A stretch of DNA of 5,661 bases from Bacteroidales bacterium (lineage in GTDB: Bacteria > Bacteroidota > Bacteroidia > Bacteroidales > UBA932), in the NCBI GenBank assembly GCA_017554135.1, contig JAFZIX010000156.1, positions 1 to 5,661 on the forward strand, given 5' to 3'. Position 1 is the first letter of the stretch, and each line of letters opens with the position of its first letter. Shown here piece after piece: positions 1 through 5,661 of this stretch. A model generated the notes under the pieces. That model was not told the origin of the DNA. It was given only the letters and a program-made list of their open reading frames with translations, and did no database searches. The position numbers and the translations under genes were made by a program.

Positions 1-1099
1 TATCCGGCACCGCGCCGGCATCGATGAATGCGCTCAGCACCGTGCCCGGCACTTTTGCGGGCAGCCAGGCGGAAGGATCCCCGGCCTCGGATGCACGGGC
101 GACGCGCCAGTTGCTTTCCGCAGGCTTCAGGTCATTGCTGCCCCAGACCTGCAACTCGCTGAGTATCAGGGGTTGCTGGTTGACGGCAGGGGCCATCTCC
201 ACCTTGATGAACCGGCCCTTGCCGCGAAGTTTAATGCTTTCTTCCCAGGTGACGGCGCCCTCGGGGGCCTCGACTCCTGAACAGAGCCTTCCGGCCTTAT
301 GCCATTTGACGCCATCCTTCGAAACCAGTATCCGGCCGCGTTCCGGGCGGTTCTGCCAGTGGAAAGTTGCTCCCTTGATTCTGGAGTTGGCGCCGAGGTC
401 TGTCTTCAGCCACTGCGGGCCGTCATTTTCCGCAATCCAGACACTGCCGAAATGCTCGTTGCCGTTGAGATTCAGGCGCTTGCCGTCCCGGAAGAAATCC
501 CACGCCAGCACCGTCCATTCGCGAACGTTCTGCCCGTGGAGAATCATCTTATAGCCATTGTTGGAATCGTCCGGGGTAACGCTGAAAGGGATTTTGGTCT
601 CCACAGCCTCTTCCAGATGCAGGTTCTCGATAGTGTGGAGAGTGGTCCAGGTCTGCCCTCCATCCTTAGTGGCCTGGAACTCGCCGGAAATGGTTAGAGG
701 TGCGCCATCTTTGTATTTCACCGCCCAGTTCACCAGCATCCCGTCCGGCACCTGGTGAATCCCATGCTCCAGCACGGTCAGTTCATATTCCGGTACGAAT
801 ATCTTGTAGTGCACTGCCCGGCGCCCCGCGAAAACGCTCTCCTTTTTATGCTTCGGAAGACGGAATTCCTGGCAGCATTCTCCCTCATGTGAGGTCTCCA
901 GCATTTCGTAAAAAACCGGCTCCTGCGCGTCCACGATGCCGTCGGTCACCAACTGGGCGGTGAAGTTATAATCCGCCGCCGAAGAATGGTATGCAGCCCT
1001 GTGGAGGGCGATATTGCATAATTCTCCATCCTTGCCGGAATTGCATGAAACAATGCTGACAAGTGCCATGAAGGCAACGAGAATGCGAGTGGTTTTCAT
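1..1099 (-). CDS. Glycoside hydrolase family 2-type lipoprotein with N-terminal discoidin-like region (3' end beyond window)
   Basis: The first 366 codons are open from the ATG at 1097-1099 to the window edge, so the catalytic part is missing. Residues 1-18 form a short lipoprotein signal (Lys2, Arg5, hydrophobic core) ending in a lipobox I-V-S-C with Cys19, so an envelope-anchored protein is expected. Residues about 29-54 (ALHRAAYHSS ... LVTDG) look like the first strands of an F5/8 type C (discoidin) domain. The typical continuation (GSVW, QWLKTDLG, then VSKDGVKW and LSELQVWG) comes only at 218-320, leaving about 160 intervening residues that hold another discoidin-like ATKDGGQTW stretch. 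Residues 331-366 (W-R-V-A-R-A-S-E, then WLPAKVPGTVLSAF and GAVPD) match the start of the GH2 sugar-binding domain in beta-mannosidase or exo-glucosaminidase-like enzymes. The likely role is exo-acting removal of sugars from glycans; substrate cannot be told without the active site. It has its own promoter downstream of the ferredoxin. The GH2 assignment rests on that N-terminal motif only. Confidence 0.82.
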   Translation of the reverse strand, partial: MKTTRILVAFMALVSIVSCNSGKDGELCNIALHRAAYHSSAADYNFTAQLVTDGIVDAQEPVFYEMLETSHEGECCQEFRLPKHKKESVFAGRRAVHYKIFVPEYELTVLEHGIHQVPDGMLVNWAVKYKDGAPLTISGEFQATKDGGQTWTTLHTIENLHLEEAVETKIPFSVTPDDSNNGYKMILHGQNVREWTVLAWDFFRDGKRLNLNGNEHFGSVWIAENDGPQWLKTDLGANSRIKGATFHWQNRPERGRILVSKDGVKWHKAGRLCSGVEAPEGAVTWEESIKLRGKGRFIKVEMAPAVNQQPLILSELQVWGSNDLKPAESNWRVARASEAGDPSAWLPAKVPGTVLSAFIDAGAVPD

Positions 1100-1116
1100 T
1101 GGTTGCTCTGTTTGTT

Positions 1117-1147
1117 CAAAAGTACAAAAAAAACGGATTCCGGCAAA
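1117..1147 (-). promoter_or_regulatory. Bacteroidota-type promoter for the GH2 lipoprotein gene
   Basis: Read on the minus strand, a -33 element TTTG (1144-1147) is followed after 19 bases by a -7 element TACTTTTG (1117-1124). This matches the Bacteroides sigma-ABfr consensus TTTG-N19-21-TAnnTTTG in every defined base. The -7 box ends 17 bases before the ATG, giving a short A-rich leader without a Shine-Dalgarno sequence, as is usual in this phylum. The -33 element lies in the loop of the ferredoxin terminator hairpin and the T-tract of that terminator is most of the spacer. Confidence 0.8.
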
Positions 1148-1154
1148 CGGAACC
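1126..1154 (-). terminator. Probable Rho-independent terminator of the ferredoxin gene
   Basis: On the minus strand, 27 bases separate the ferredoxin stop codon from the arm GGTTCCG (1154-1148). A five-base loop TTTGC and the arm CGGAATCC (1142-1135) follow, then G and eight T residues (1133-1126). The arms pair over seven base pairs with one bulged T (1137). The stem is modest, but the adjoining T8 tract and the position right after a short gene support a terminator. No folding energy was computed. Confidence 0.62.
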
Positions 1155-1181
1155 CGCAAATAAGTCGCTTCAGGATAACTA

Positions 1182-1352
1182 TTACTCCTCGGAGATAGCG
1201 CCCATGGGGCATGCTCCGGCGCAGGTGCCGCAACTGATGCAGACCTCGGGATCGATGGAGTAAACATCTCCTTCCTTGATGGCACCGGTAGGGCACTCGC
1301 CCATGCAGGTTCCACAAGCAACGCAACTGTCAGGTGAAATTTTGTAAGCCAT
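1182..1352 (-). CDS. 2[4Fe-4S] ferredoxin, clostridial type
   Basis: This is a 56-residue cytoplasmic electron carrier that shuttles low-potential electrons between redox enzymes such as pyruvate:ferredoxin oxidoreductase or hydrogenases in anaerobes; the actual partners are not shown here. Two complete cluster motifs of the form CxxCxxCxxxCP are visible, at Cys10, 13, 16, 20 and at Cys38, 41, 44, 48, each followed by Pro and then G-A-I. The two halves are internal repeats, as in the classic bacterial ferredoxins of about 55 residues, so the gene is full length. The ATG at 1350-1352 is the only sensible start because the first cluster begins nine residues later. It appears to be monocistronic, with its own promoter upstream and a hairpin with T-tract downstream, and it is transcribed away from the DUF1573-parE genes. 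The leader is A-rich with no Shine-Dalgarno sequence. The reading frame most similar in position (1096-1326) is only an out-of-frame shadow. Confidence 0.95.
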   Translation of the reverse strand: MAYKISPDSCVACGTCMGECPTGAIKEGDVYSIDPEVCISCGTCAGACPMGAISEE

Positions 1353-1382
1353 ATCTTTTGTATTAGTTTAGTTTTCTGCACG

Positions 1383-1413
1383 CAAAGGTAAGGTTTTTGT
1401 TGTACATTTGCAA
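1383..1413 (-). promoter_or_regulatory. Bacteroidota-type promoter for the ferredoxin gene
   Basis: On the minus strand, a -33 TTG (1411-1413, preceded by A rather than T) is followed after 20 bases by the -7 box TACCTTTG (1383-1390), fitting the phylum consensus TTTG-N19-21-TAnnTTTG. The -7 box ends 30 bases before the ferredoxin ATG, leaving a leader of roughly 25 bases rich in A. The -33 element touches the start region of the divergent DUF1573 gene. Confidence 0.75.
1403..1410 (+). promoter_or_regulatory. Candidate -7 promoter element for the DUF1573 gene (possible leaderless start)
   Basis: TACATTTG at 1403-1410 matches TAnnTTTG and lies exactly four bases before the ATG at 1415. In this promoter class transcription starts a few bases after the box, so the message would begin at or next to the start codon. 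No good -33 TTTG is seen at 19-21 bases upstream; the nearest resemblance, TCTG at 1375-1378, is 24 bases away. The call therefore rests on one element and its position. Confidence 0.5.
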
Positions 1414-1414
1414 T

Positions 1415-1762
1415 ATGAAATTGTTATTGCTTCTTTTGAGTGTCCTGATCGGCGGGCGGGCGGAGTTCGACCGCACTGTCCACGATTTCGGCACCATCTC
1501 TACGGCGGATGGCGCGCAAACTTGCGTTTTCACCGTCACCAATACATCCAATGAACCTCTGACCATCCTTTCCGCAATCACCTCCTGCGGCTGCACCAAT
1601 GTCAAGTGGACCCGCACAAGTCTTGCGAAGGGAGAAAAGGGCACCATCGAGGTGACATATTCCAACGAAGACGGTCCCTTCCCTTTTGACAAAACCGTCA
1701 CCGTATATCTTTCAGACATTAGAAAACCCGTCATTCTTCACCTTCGCGGTGTGGTGAAATAG
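1415..1762 (+). CDS. Small exported DUF1573 domain protein
   Basis: The 115-residue product starts with a short hydrophobic leader (K2 followed by L3-L8 and on to I12), probably cleaved near residue 16 (after G-G-R-A), so it should be exported to the periplasm or outer membrane side. The mature part carries the DUF1573 signature: FDRTVHDFGTI (18-28), VTNTSNEPLTI (41-51) and SCGCT (57-61), followed by the lysine- and glycine-containing AKGEKGTIEVTY (71-82). This family is a beta-sandwich, immunoglobulin-like domain common in Bacteroidota and of unknown biochemical function; the paired Cys58 and Cys60 are its hallmark. The whole protein is essentially this single domain. An in-frame TTG at 1397 would extend it by six residues, but the ATG at 1415 directly precedes the signal peptide and is preferred. 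The parE start lies 24 bases downstream on the same strand, with its own possible promoter, so co-transcription is possible but not required. Confidence 0.88.
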   Translation: MKLLLLLLSVLIGGRAEFDRTVHDFGTISTADGAQTCVFTVTNTSNEPLTILSAITSCGCTNVKWTRTSLAKGEKGTIEVTYSNEDGPFPFDKTVTVYLSDIRKPVILHLRGVVK

Positions 1763-1774
1763 CAAAAAATTAGT

Positions 1775-1782
1775 TATTTTTG
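1775..1782 (+). promoter_or_regulatory. Candidate -7 promoter element for parE (possible leaderless start)
   Basis: TATTTTTG at 1775-1782 fits TAnnTTTG and, as for DUF1573, ends exactly four bases before the ATG (1787). It sits in a short AT-rich gap that contrasts with the GC-rich coding sequence around it. No TTTG or TTG is seen at the -33 position, which would fall in the end of the DUF1573 gene, so this could be a weak or activator-dependent promoter, or chance in an AT-rich gap. Confidence 0.45.
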
Positions 1783-1786
1783 TAAG

Positions 1787-3709
1787 ATGACTAATATTGC
1801 GAATTATACTGACGACAACATACGCACTCTGGAAGGCGTGCAGCACGTCCGGATGCGCCCTGGCATGTACATCGGGCGTCTCGGCAACGGCAATAATCCC
1901 GGCGATGGCATCTATGTGCTCCTGAAAGAAATAATCGACAACTCCGTAGACGAGTTTGCGATGGGTTTCGGCAAGCAGATACAGGTGGAGATAAGCGAAG
2001 ACAACCGCGTTTCCGTCCGGGACTTCGGCCGAGGCATCCCGCTGGATTCCGTGGTAAAGGCCGTCAGCATTCTCAACACCGGAGGCAAGTTCGACGACAA
2101 AGTCTTCAAGAAAAGCGTCGGCCTGAACGGCGTCGGCACAAAGGCGGTGAACGCCCTCTCCGAATCTTTCTACGTATGTTCCTATCGCGACGGCGAATCC
2201 TCCTGGGCCCGTTTCGAGCGCGGTGAACTCAAGGATAGCGGCAAAGACGCTGCCACCAAGGAGAAAAACGGCACCCTCGTCACCTTCTATCCAGACCCGA
2301 TGATGTTCGGCAAGTTCGCCTACAATCTGGATTACGTGGAGACGATGGTGAAGAACTATTCTTACCTGAAGAAGGGCCTCACCCTCGTGCTCAACGGCAC
2401 ACCCTATAAATCCGAAAACGGCCTGCTGGATCTCGTGAACGAGAATCTGTCCGAGGAGCCCCTCTATCCCCCCATCCACCTGGAAGGGGAAGATATTGAA
2501 ATAGTGCTCAGCCACGGGCGGGACTACGGCGAGAACATATCCTCCTTCGTGAACGGGCAGAACACCCGCGACGGCGGAACCCATCTCGCAGCCTACCGCG
2601 AAGCCATTGCAAAGACGCTGAAAGACTTTTTCAAGAAGAATTACGCACCCGAAGACTGCCGTCAGGGCATCGTGGGAGCCATATCCATACAGATCCAGGA
2701 GCCCAACTTCGAAGGCCAGACCAAGACCAAACTCGGTTCCAACTACATGTGGGAGAAACAGACCCACGACGAGCACGGTGTGCTTAAACTGGATACCGGC
2801 CCCACCATCCGCAGTTACGTCAATTCCTTCGTGGCGCAGGAGTTGGACAACTACCTCCGCATCCACAAGGAGATAGTGCCGGTCATCGAAGAGAAGATCA
2901 AGGATTCCCAGCGCGAACGCGAGGAGATTTCCGGCATACAGAAAAAGACCCGCGAGCGCAATAAGAAGACCAACGTCTACAACAAGAAACTCCGCGACTG
3001 CCGCTACCATTTCAACGACAAGGTTACCGACAAGACACCCGAAGCCATACAGGAAAGCGTAGCGAACTCCTCTATATTCATCACCGAGGGTGATTCCGCA
3101 AGCGGAACCATCACCAAGGCAAGGAATGCCAATTACCAGGCGGTGTTCAGCCTCCGTGGCAAACCCATCAATTCCTATAAGGAAAGCCGCAAGAAGGTGG
3201 CGGAGAACGAAGAACTCAACCTGCTGATTTCGGCCCTTGGAGTGGAGGACGACCTGGAGAATCTCCGCTACAACAACATCATCATCGCGACTGATGCCGA
3301 TAACGATGGTATGCACATACGCATGCTCGTGTGCACCTTCTTCATGAAGTACTACCCGGATCTCATCCGCCGCGGGCACGTGCACATCCTCCAGACTCCC
3401 CTCTTCCGCGTCCGCAACAAAACAGCCAACCGCTACTGCTACTCGATAGAAGAGAAAGAACAGGCCATCTCCGACCTCAAGACAAAGGTGGAAATCACCC
3501 GCTTCAAAGGTCTTGGAGAGATTTCTTCCGATGAATTCGCCGACTTTATAGGCGAAGATATGCGCCTCGATCCCGTCCGCCTCGCCGACGAAGAGTCCAT
3601 CTCCGAAATAATGGAGTTCTACATGGGCGACAATACCGTCGAGCGCCAGGTCTGGCTCAGGCAGAACCTCAAGAGCGAAAAAGAACTGGAAGACATAGAT
3701 ATCTCCTGA
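1787..3709 (+). CDS. parE: DNA topoisomerase IV subunit B (ParE), type IIA topoisomerase ATPase subunit
   Basis: The 640-residue product is the ATP-driven subunit of topoisomerase IV, which with ParC unlinks daughter chromosomes. The GHKL ATPase domain shows the catalytic Glu48 and Mg-binding Asn52 in KEIIDNSVDE, DFGRGIP at 79-85, and the ATP lid GLNGVGTKAVNALS at 112-125. The transducer domain carries QTKTKL at 311-316, whose Gln311 and Lys313 reach the ATP site in this family. The TOPRIM domain has EGDSA (434-438), LRGKPINSY, the metal-binding acidic triad Asp503, Asp505 and Asp507 in TDADNDG, and RFKGLGE (572-578). The ending MGDNTVERQVWL is the normal family C-terminus. EGDSASGTITKARN and LRGKPINSYK resemble Bacteroidota ParE rather than GyrB (typically EGDSAGG and LRGKILNVEK), and there is no large TOPRIM insert. 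The start is fixed by the short arm before YTDDNIRTLEG. parC is not next to it in this window. Its stop codon overlaps the start of the acyltransferase. Confidence 0.95.
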   Translation: MTNIANYTDDNIRTLEGVQHVRMRPGMYIGRLGNGNNPGDGIYVLLKEIIDNSVDEFAMGFGKQIQVEISEDNRVSVRDFGRGIPLDSVVKAVSILNTGGKFDDKVFKKSVGLNGVGTKAVNALSESFYVCSYRDGESSWARFERGELKDSGKDAATKEKNGTLVTFYPDPMMFGKFAYNLDYVETMVKNYSYLKKGLTLVLNGTPYKSENGLLDLVNENLSEEPLYPPIHLEGEDIEIVLSHGRDYGENISSFVNGQNTRDGGTHLAAYREAIAKTLKDFFKKNYAPEDCRQGIVGAISIQIQEPNFEGQTKTKLGSNYMWEKQTHDEHGVLKLDTGPTIRSYVNSFVAQELDNYLRIHKEIVPVIEEKIKDSQREREEISGIQKKTRERNKKTNVYNKKLRDCRYHFNDKVTDKTPEAIQESVANSSIFITEGDSASGTITKARNANYQAVFSLRGKPINSYKESRKKVAENEELNLLISALGVEDDLENLRYNNIIIATDADNDGMHIRMLVCTFFMKYYPDLIRRGHVHILQTPLFRVRNKTANRYCYSIEEKEQAISDLKTKVEITRFKGLGEISSDEFADFIGEDMRLDPVRLADEESISEIMEFYMGDNTVERQVWLRQNLKSEKELEDIDIS

Positions 3710-4290
3710 TGAAGAAAAACAGGACCTCATATAGTCAGAGCTGGGCCCGCTTCTGCGGCTGGCTCCTCCGGCGCATGGGATGGACTGCCATCGGCGGGCC
3801 GCTAGCGGAGAAAAAGGTCATCTGTCTGGGGGTCCCACACACTTCCTTCTGGGATTTCGTGGTCGCATACCTGTTCTACACCTCTTTCGGGGATGTCGCA
3901 CACGTAATGGTAAAGAAGGAACTGTTCTTCTGGCCCCTGGGAAGCATCCTCCGCGCATGCGGATGTATACCCGTCGACCGCAGCAACGCTACCGAACTGG
4001 TACACAGCCTGATAGAGCACATGAACCAGGATGAGGTATTCAAACTTGCTATCGCCCCGGAAGGCACCCGCAAACCGGTAAAGCGCTGGAAGACCGGTGC
4101 ATTCAGGATCGCGTACGCCACCGGCGTGCCCGTTTATGCCGGATGGTTCGACTGGCGCACCAAACGCATCAGTTGCGGCGAGAAACTCACACTCAGCGGA
4201 GATATCTCCGCCGACATGGCTATGATGCAGGCCCATTACGAGAGTCTGCACCTGACCGGCAAACACAAAGACCGGTACGTTACACATTAA
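3709..4290 (+). CDS. PlsC-like lysophospholipid acyltransferase family protein
   Basis: The 193-residue product belongs to the glycerolipid acyltransferase (LPLAT/PlsC) superfamily, which moves an acyl chain from acyl-ACP or acyl-CoA to a lysophospholipid or related alcohol at the inner face of the membrane. The catalytic HX4D motif is His44-T-S-F-W-Asp49 in PHTSFWD. The second block is GCIPVDRS (85-92) with the conserved Arg91, and the glycerol-phosphate-binding block is PEGTR (117-121). WKTGAFRIAYATGVPV (127-142) is the usual fourth block. No strong transmembrane helix is visible; the basic N-terminus with Trp and Leu residues suggests peripheral membrane binding. It is shorter than the typical PlsC of about 240 residues but has all core motifs, so a compact relative is more likely than a truncation. 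Its ATG shares one base with the parE stop codon (TGATG), implying translational coupling. True acceptor is unknown: 1-acylglycerol-3-phosphate, an aminolipid or another lysolipid are all possible. Confidence 0.87.
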   Translation: MKKNRTSYSQSWARFCGWLLRRMGWTAIGGPLAEKKVICLGVPHTSFWDFVVAYLFYTSFGDVAHVMVKKELFFWPLGSILRACGCIPVDRSNATELVHSLIEHMNQDEVFKLAIAPEGTRKPVKRWKTGAFRIAYATGVPVYAGWFDWRTKRISCGEKLTLSGDISADMAMMQAHYESLHLTGKHKDRYVTH

Positions 4291-4303
4291 ACCTGACCTT
4301 TTT

Positions 4304-5661
4304 ATGAGAAAGCATAAACACCCGTACCGCATACGCAAGATTTTCGTGCGCTGGAACCCCAAGAGGATATTCCGTGCATACCGCGACCATTATCCCCAGA
4401 CCCTGAGCGAGTTGTTCGTCAACTCGACGGAGCGTTATGCTAAACGCACCCTCAGCCAGTATGTAGAGGGCACCAACCGCTACACTTACTCCAGTTTCCA
4501 TGATGTCTGCGACCGCGAGTCCATGAGGCTGTCCCGCTTCGGCATCAGTGCCGGAGACCGCGTGGCCATCCTCAGCCAGAACATGCCCAACTGGACGGTG
4601 GCATTCTTCACCGCGACCGCTTTCGGCCGCGTGGCGGTTCCTATCCTCCCGGACAGTTCCGAAAATGAAATCACCAACATCCTCAACCACTCCGAGAGCA
4701 AAGTGATCTACATCTCGCAGAGGCTTCTCCCCAAGTTGAGCGAGGAATGTCGCAAGCGCCTGACCCTGGTCATCGACATCGAGACTTTCGAAATCATCAA
4801 GAAGGAGAAGGATTCTTTCCAGTGCGACGGATGGGTGCGTAACCCTTCCCCGGATGAGTTGGCGGCCATTATCTATACCTCCGGCACCACCGGAAAGGCC
4901 AAGGGCGTTATGCTCAGCCACCGGAATATCTGCCAGAACATAATGGCATCCCATAAGGCGGAGCGCTGCAACAAGAAAGACCGCTTCATGTCCATACTAC
5001 CGATGGCGCACACTTACGAGATGGTCATAGGCTGCCTCTATCCTCTCTATGCCGGCGCGTGCGTATACTACCTCAGCAAACCGGCATCCCCCAGCGTGCT
5101 GATGCCCGCGATGAAGAAGGTGCGCCCGACGGTTATGTGCGCGGTGCCGCTGATCATTGAGAAGATCTACCGCAAGAGCATAGCCCCCACCGTGCAGAAC
5201 AGCCGCACGCTGCGCTGGATGCAGAAATCCCTCCCCTGGCTATTCTACAGGCTGGTGGGCGGGCGCCTCTACAAGAGTTTCGGCGGCAAACTGCATTTCT
5301 TCGGCGTCGGAGGCAGCAAACTGGATTCCACCGTGGAGGCCTTCCTCAAGAAATGCCACTTCCCTTACGCCATCGGATACGGCCTGACGGAATGCGCGCC
5401 ACTGGTATGCAATGCCATGGTAGGCCGCACCGCCGTGGGTTCCATAGGCATCCCTTCCTACAAGGTGTCTGTGCGTCTGGACAACGTGAATCCGGAGACC
5501 GGCGAAGGCGAGATTGTCTGCCGCGGAGATAATGTCATGCTGGGATACTACAAGGATCCCGAGCGCACCATGCAGGTGATTGACGACGACGGATGGTTCC
5601 ATACCAACGACGTGGCCACCGTGGACAAATACGGCAACTACTACATCAAGGGCCGCCTGAA
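4304..5661 (+). CDS. AMP-forming long-chain acyl-CoA synthetase (3' end beyond window)
   Basis: The first 452 codons are open to the window edge. The ATG at 4304 lies 13 bases after the acyltransferase stop and no other start upstream fits. The product is an adenylate-forming (ANL) enzyme that activates a fatty acid with ATP to acyl-AMP and then a thioester, normally with CoA. Visible motifs in order are the P-loop YTSGTTGKAKG (191-201), LPMAHTYE (232-239), GVGGSKLD (334-341), GYGLTE (358-363), GEIVCRGDNVMLGYY (402-416), DGWFHTND (429-436) with the ribose-binding Asp436, and the start of the GRxK hinge (450 onward). The 180-residue stretch before the P-loop and the overall pattern resemble FadD15-type long-chain synthetases of Bacteroidota, usually about 550-640 residues, so roughly the C-terminal 100-190 residues are missing. 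The residue before Asp436 is Asn where Gly is usual (HTGD). Pairing with the upstream acyltransferase suggests phospholipid acyl-chain recycling or incorporation of exogenous fatty acids, which is inference. An acyl-ACP synthetase is an alternative. Confidence 0.88.
   Translation, partial: MRKHKHPYRIRKIFVRWNPKRIFRAYRDHYPQTLSELFVNSTERYAKRTLSQYVEGTNRYTYSSFHDVCDRESMRLSRFGISAGDRVAILSQNMPNWTVAFFTATAFGRVAVPILPDSSENEITNILNHSESKVIYISQRLLPKLSEECRKRLTLVIDIETFEIIKKEKDSFQCDGWVRNPSPDELAAIIYTSGTTGKAKGVMLSHRNICQNIMASHKAERCNKKDRFMSILPMAHTYEMVIGCLYPLYAGACVYYLSKPASPSVLMPAMKKVRPTVMCAVPLIIEKIYRKSIAPTVQNSRTLRWMQKSLPWLFYRLVGGRLYKSFGGKLHFFGVGGSKLDSTVEAFLKKCHFPYAIGYGLTECAPLVCNAMVGRTAVGSIGIPSYKVSVRLDNVNPETGEGEIVCRGDNVMLGYYKDPERTMQVIDDDGWFHTNDVATVDKYGNYYIKGRL

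Noticed and set aside
24..963. Four overlapping plus-strand open frames in the left part of the window
   Set aside because: They are shadows of the minus-strand GH2 lipoprotein, whose frame is open for 366 codons and shows a lipobox, discoidin-like blocks and a GH2 N-terminal motif. The plus-strand frames are rich in Ser, Pro and Arg and lack start-region signals.
1096..1326. A 76-codon minus-strand open frame over the ferredoxin
   Set aside because: It is out of frame with the ferredoxin, which has both complete four-cysteine cluster motifs. The shadow runs through the terminator and into the GH2 start.
1397..1414. TTG start giving DUF1573 six extra residues
   Set aside because: The extension would place MLYICN before the natural signal peptide start, and the TTG lies upstream of and partly within the candidate promoter box. 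The ATG at 1415 directly precedes Lys and a hydrophobic run, as expected for a signal peptide.
1363..1734. A minus-strand open frame over the DUF1573 gene
   Set aside because: It is antisense to a frame with a signal peptide and the SCGCT signature, and it runs through the ferredoxin promoter region.
1712..3730. A 672-codon open frame on the minus strand covering all of parE
   Set aside because: It is antisense to a full-length ParE with every catalytic motif in place. Its translation is a low-information run rich in Val, Leu, Gly and Phe with no recognisable motif. Such long antisense frames are expected where GC-rich third positions suppress stop codons on the opposite strand.
3802..4954. 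Minus-strand open frames over the acyltransferase and acyl-CoA synthetase
   Set aside because: Both plus-strand genes have intact family motifs across these positions. The antisense frames have no domain signature and no promoter or start context.
1..5661. CRISPR repeats, tRNA or rRNA genes, insertion sequences, phage or defence genes
   Set aside because: No regularly spaced repeats, cloverleaf-like segments, transposase motifs or terminal inverted repeats were seen by eye. Nearly the whole window is accounted for by six coding sequences and short intergenic gaps of 13 to 82 bp.

Overview
The window looks like a chromosomal stretch from a member of the Bacteroidota, most likely a Bacteroidales-type anaerobe with a fairly GC-rich genome. 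Four things point this way. Start regions carry the Bacteroidota promoter box TAnnTTTG and lack Shine-Dalgarno sequences. The topoisomerase subunit has the features of Bacteroidota ParE. The left-hand gene is a lipoprotein glycoside hydrolase with discoidin-like modules. There is also a small clostridial-type ferredoxin. Genus or species cannot be set from this sequence alone.

Layout: two genes read leftward and four rightward from a 62-bp divergent intergenic region (1353-1414). Leftward are a 56-residue 2[4Fe-4S] ferredoxin (1182-1352) and then the first 366 codons of a large secreted lipoprotein of the glycoside hydrolase family 2 type (1-1099, cut by the window edge). The 82 bp between them hold a probable intrinsic terminator for the ferredoxin. 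It is physically interleaved with a near-perfect Bacteroidota promoter for the hydrolase. Rightward are a small exported DUF1573 protein (1415-1762), topoisomerase IV subunit B (parE, 1787-3709), a PlsC-like lysophospholipid acyltransferase (3709-4290, stop and start codons overlapping) and an AMP-forming long-chain acyl-CoA synthetase (4304 to the right edge, cut).

The acyltransferase and acyl-CoA synthetase make biochemical sense together (fatty acid activation and transfer to a lipid). Their coupling to parE looks like a housekeeping operon of mixed function. DUF1573 and parE each have a TAnnTTTG box exactly four bases before the ATG, which would give leaderless transcripts.

I found no CRISPR array, tRNA, rRNA, insertion sequence, phage or defence gene, and no clearly new multi-gene system. 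The noteworthy points are regulatory architecture (overlapping divergent promoters, a terminator-promoter composite, probable leaderless starts) and the interrupted discoidin arrangement of the hydrolase. All coding calls come from reading the translations; no database search was possible.
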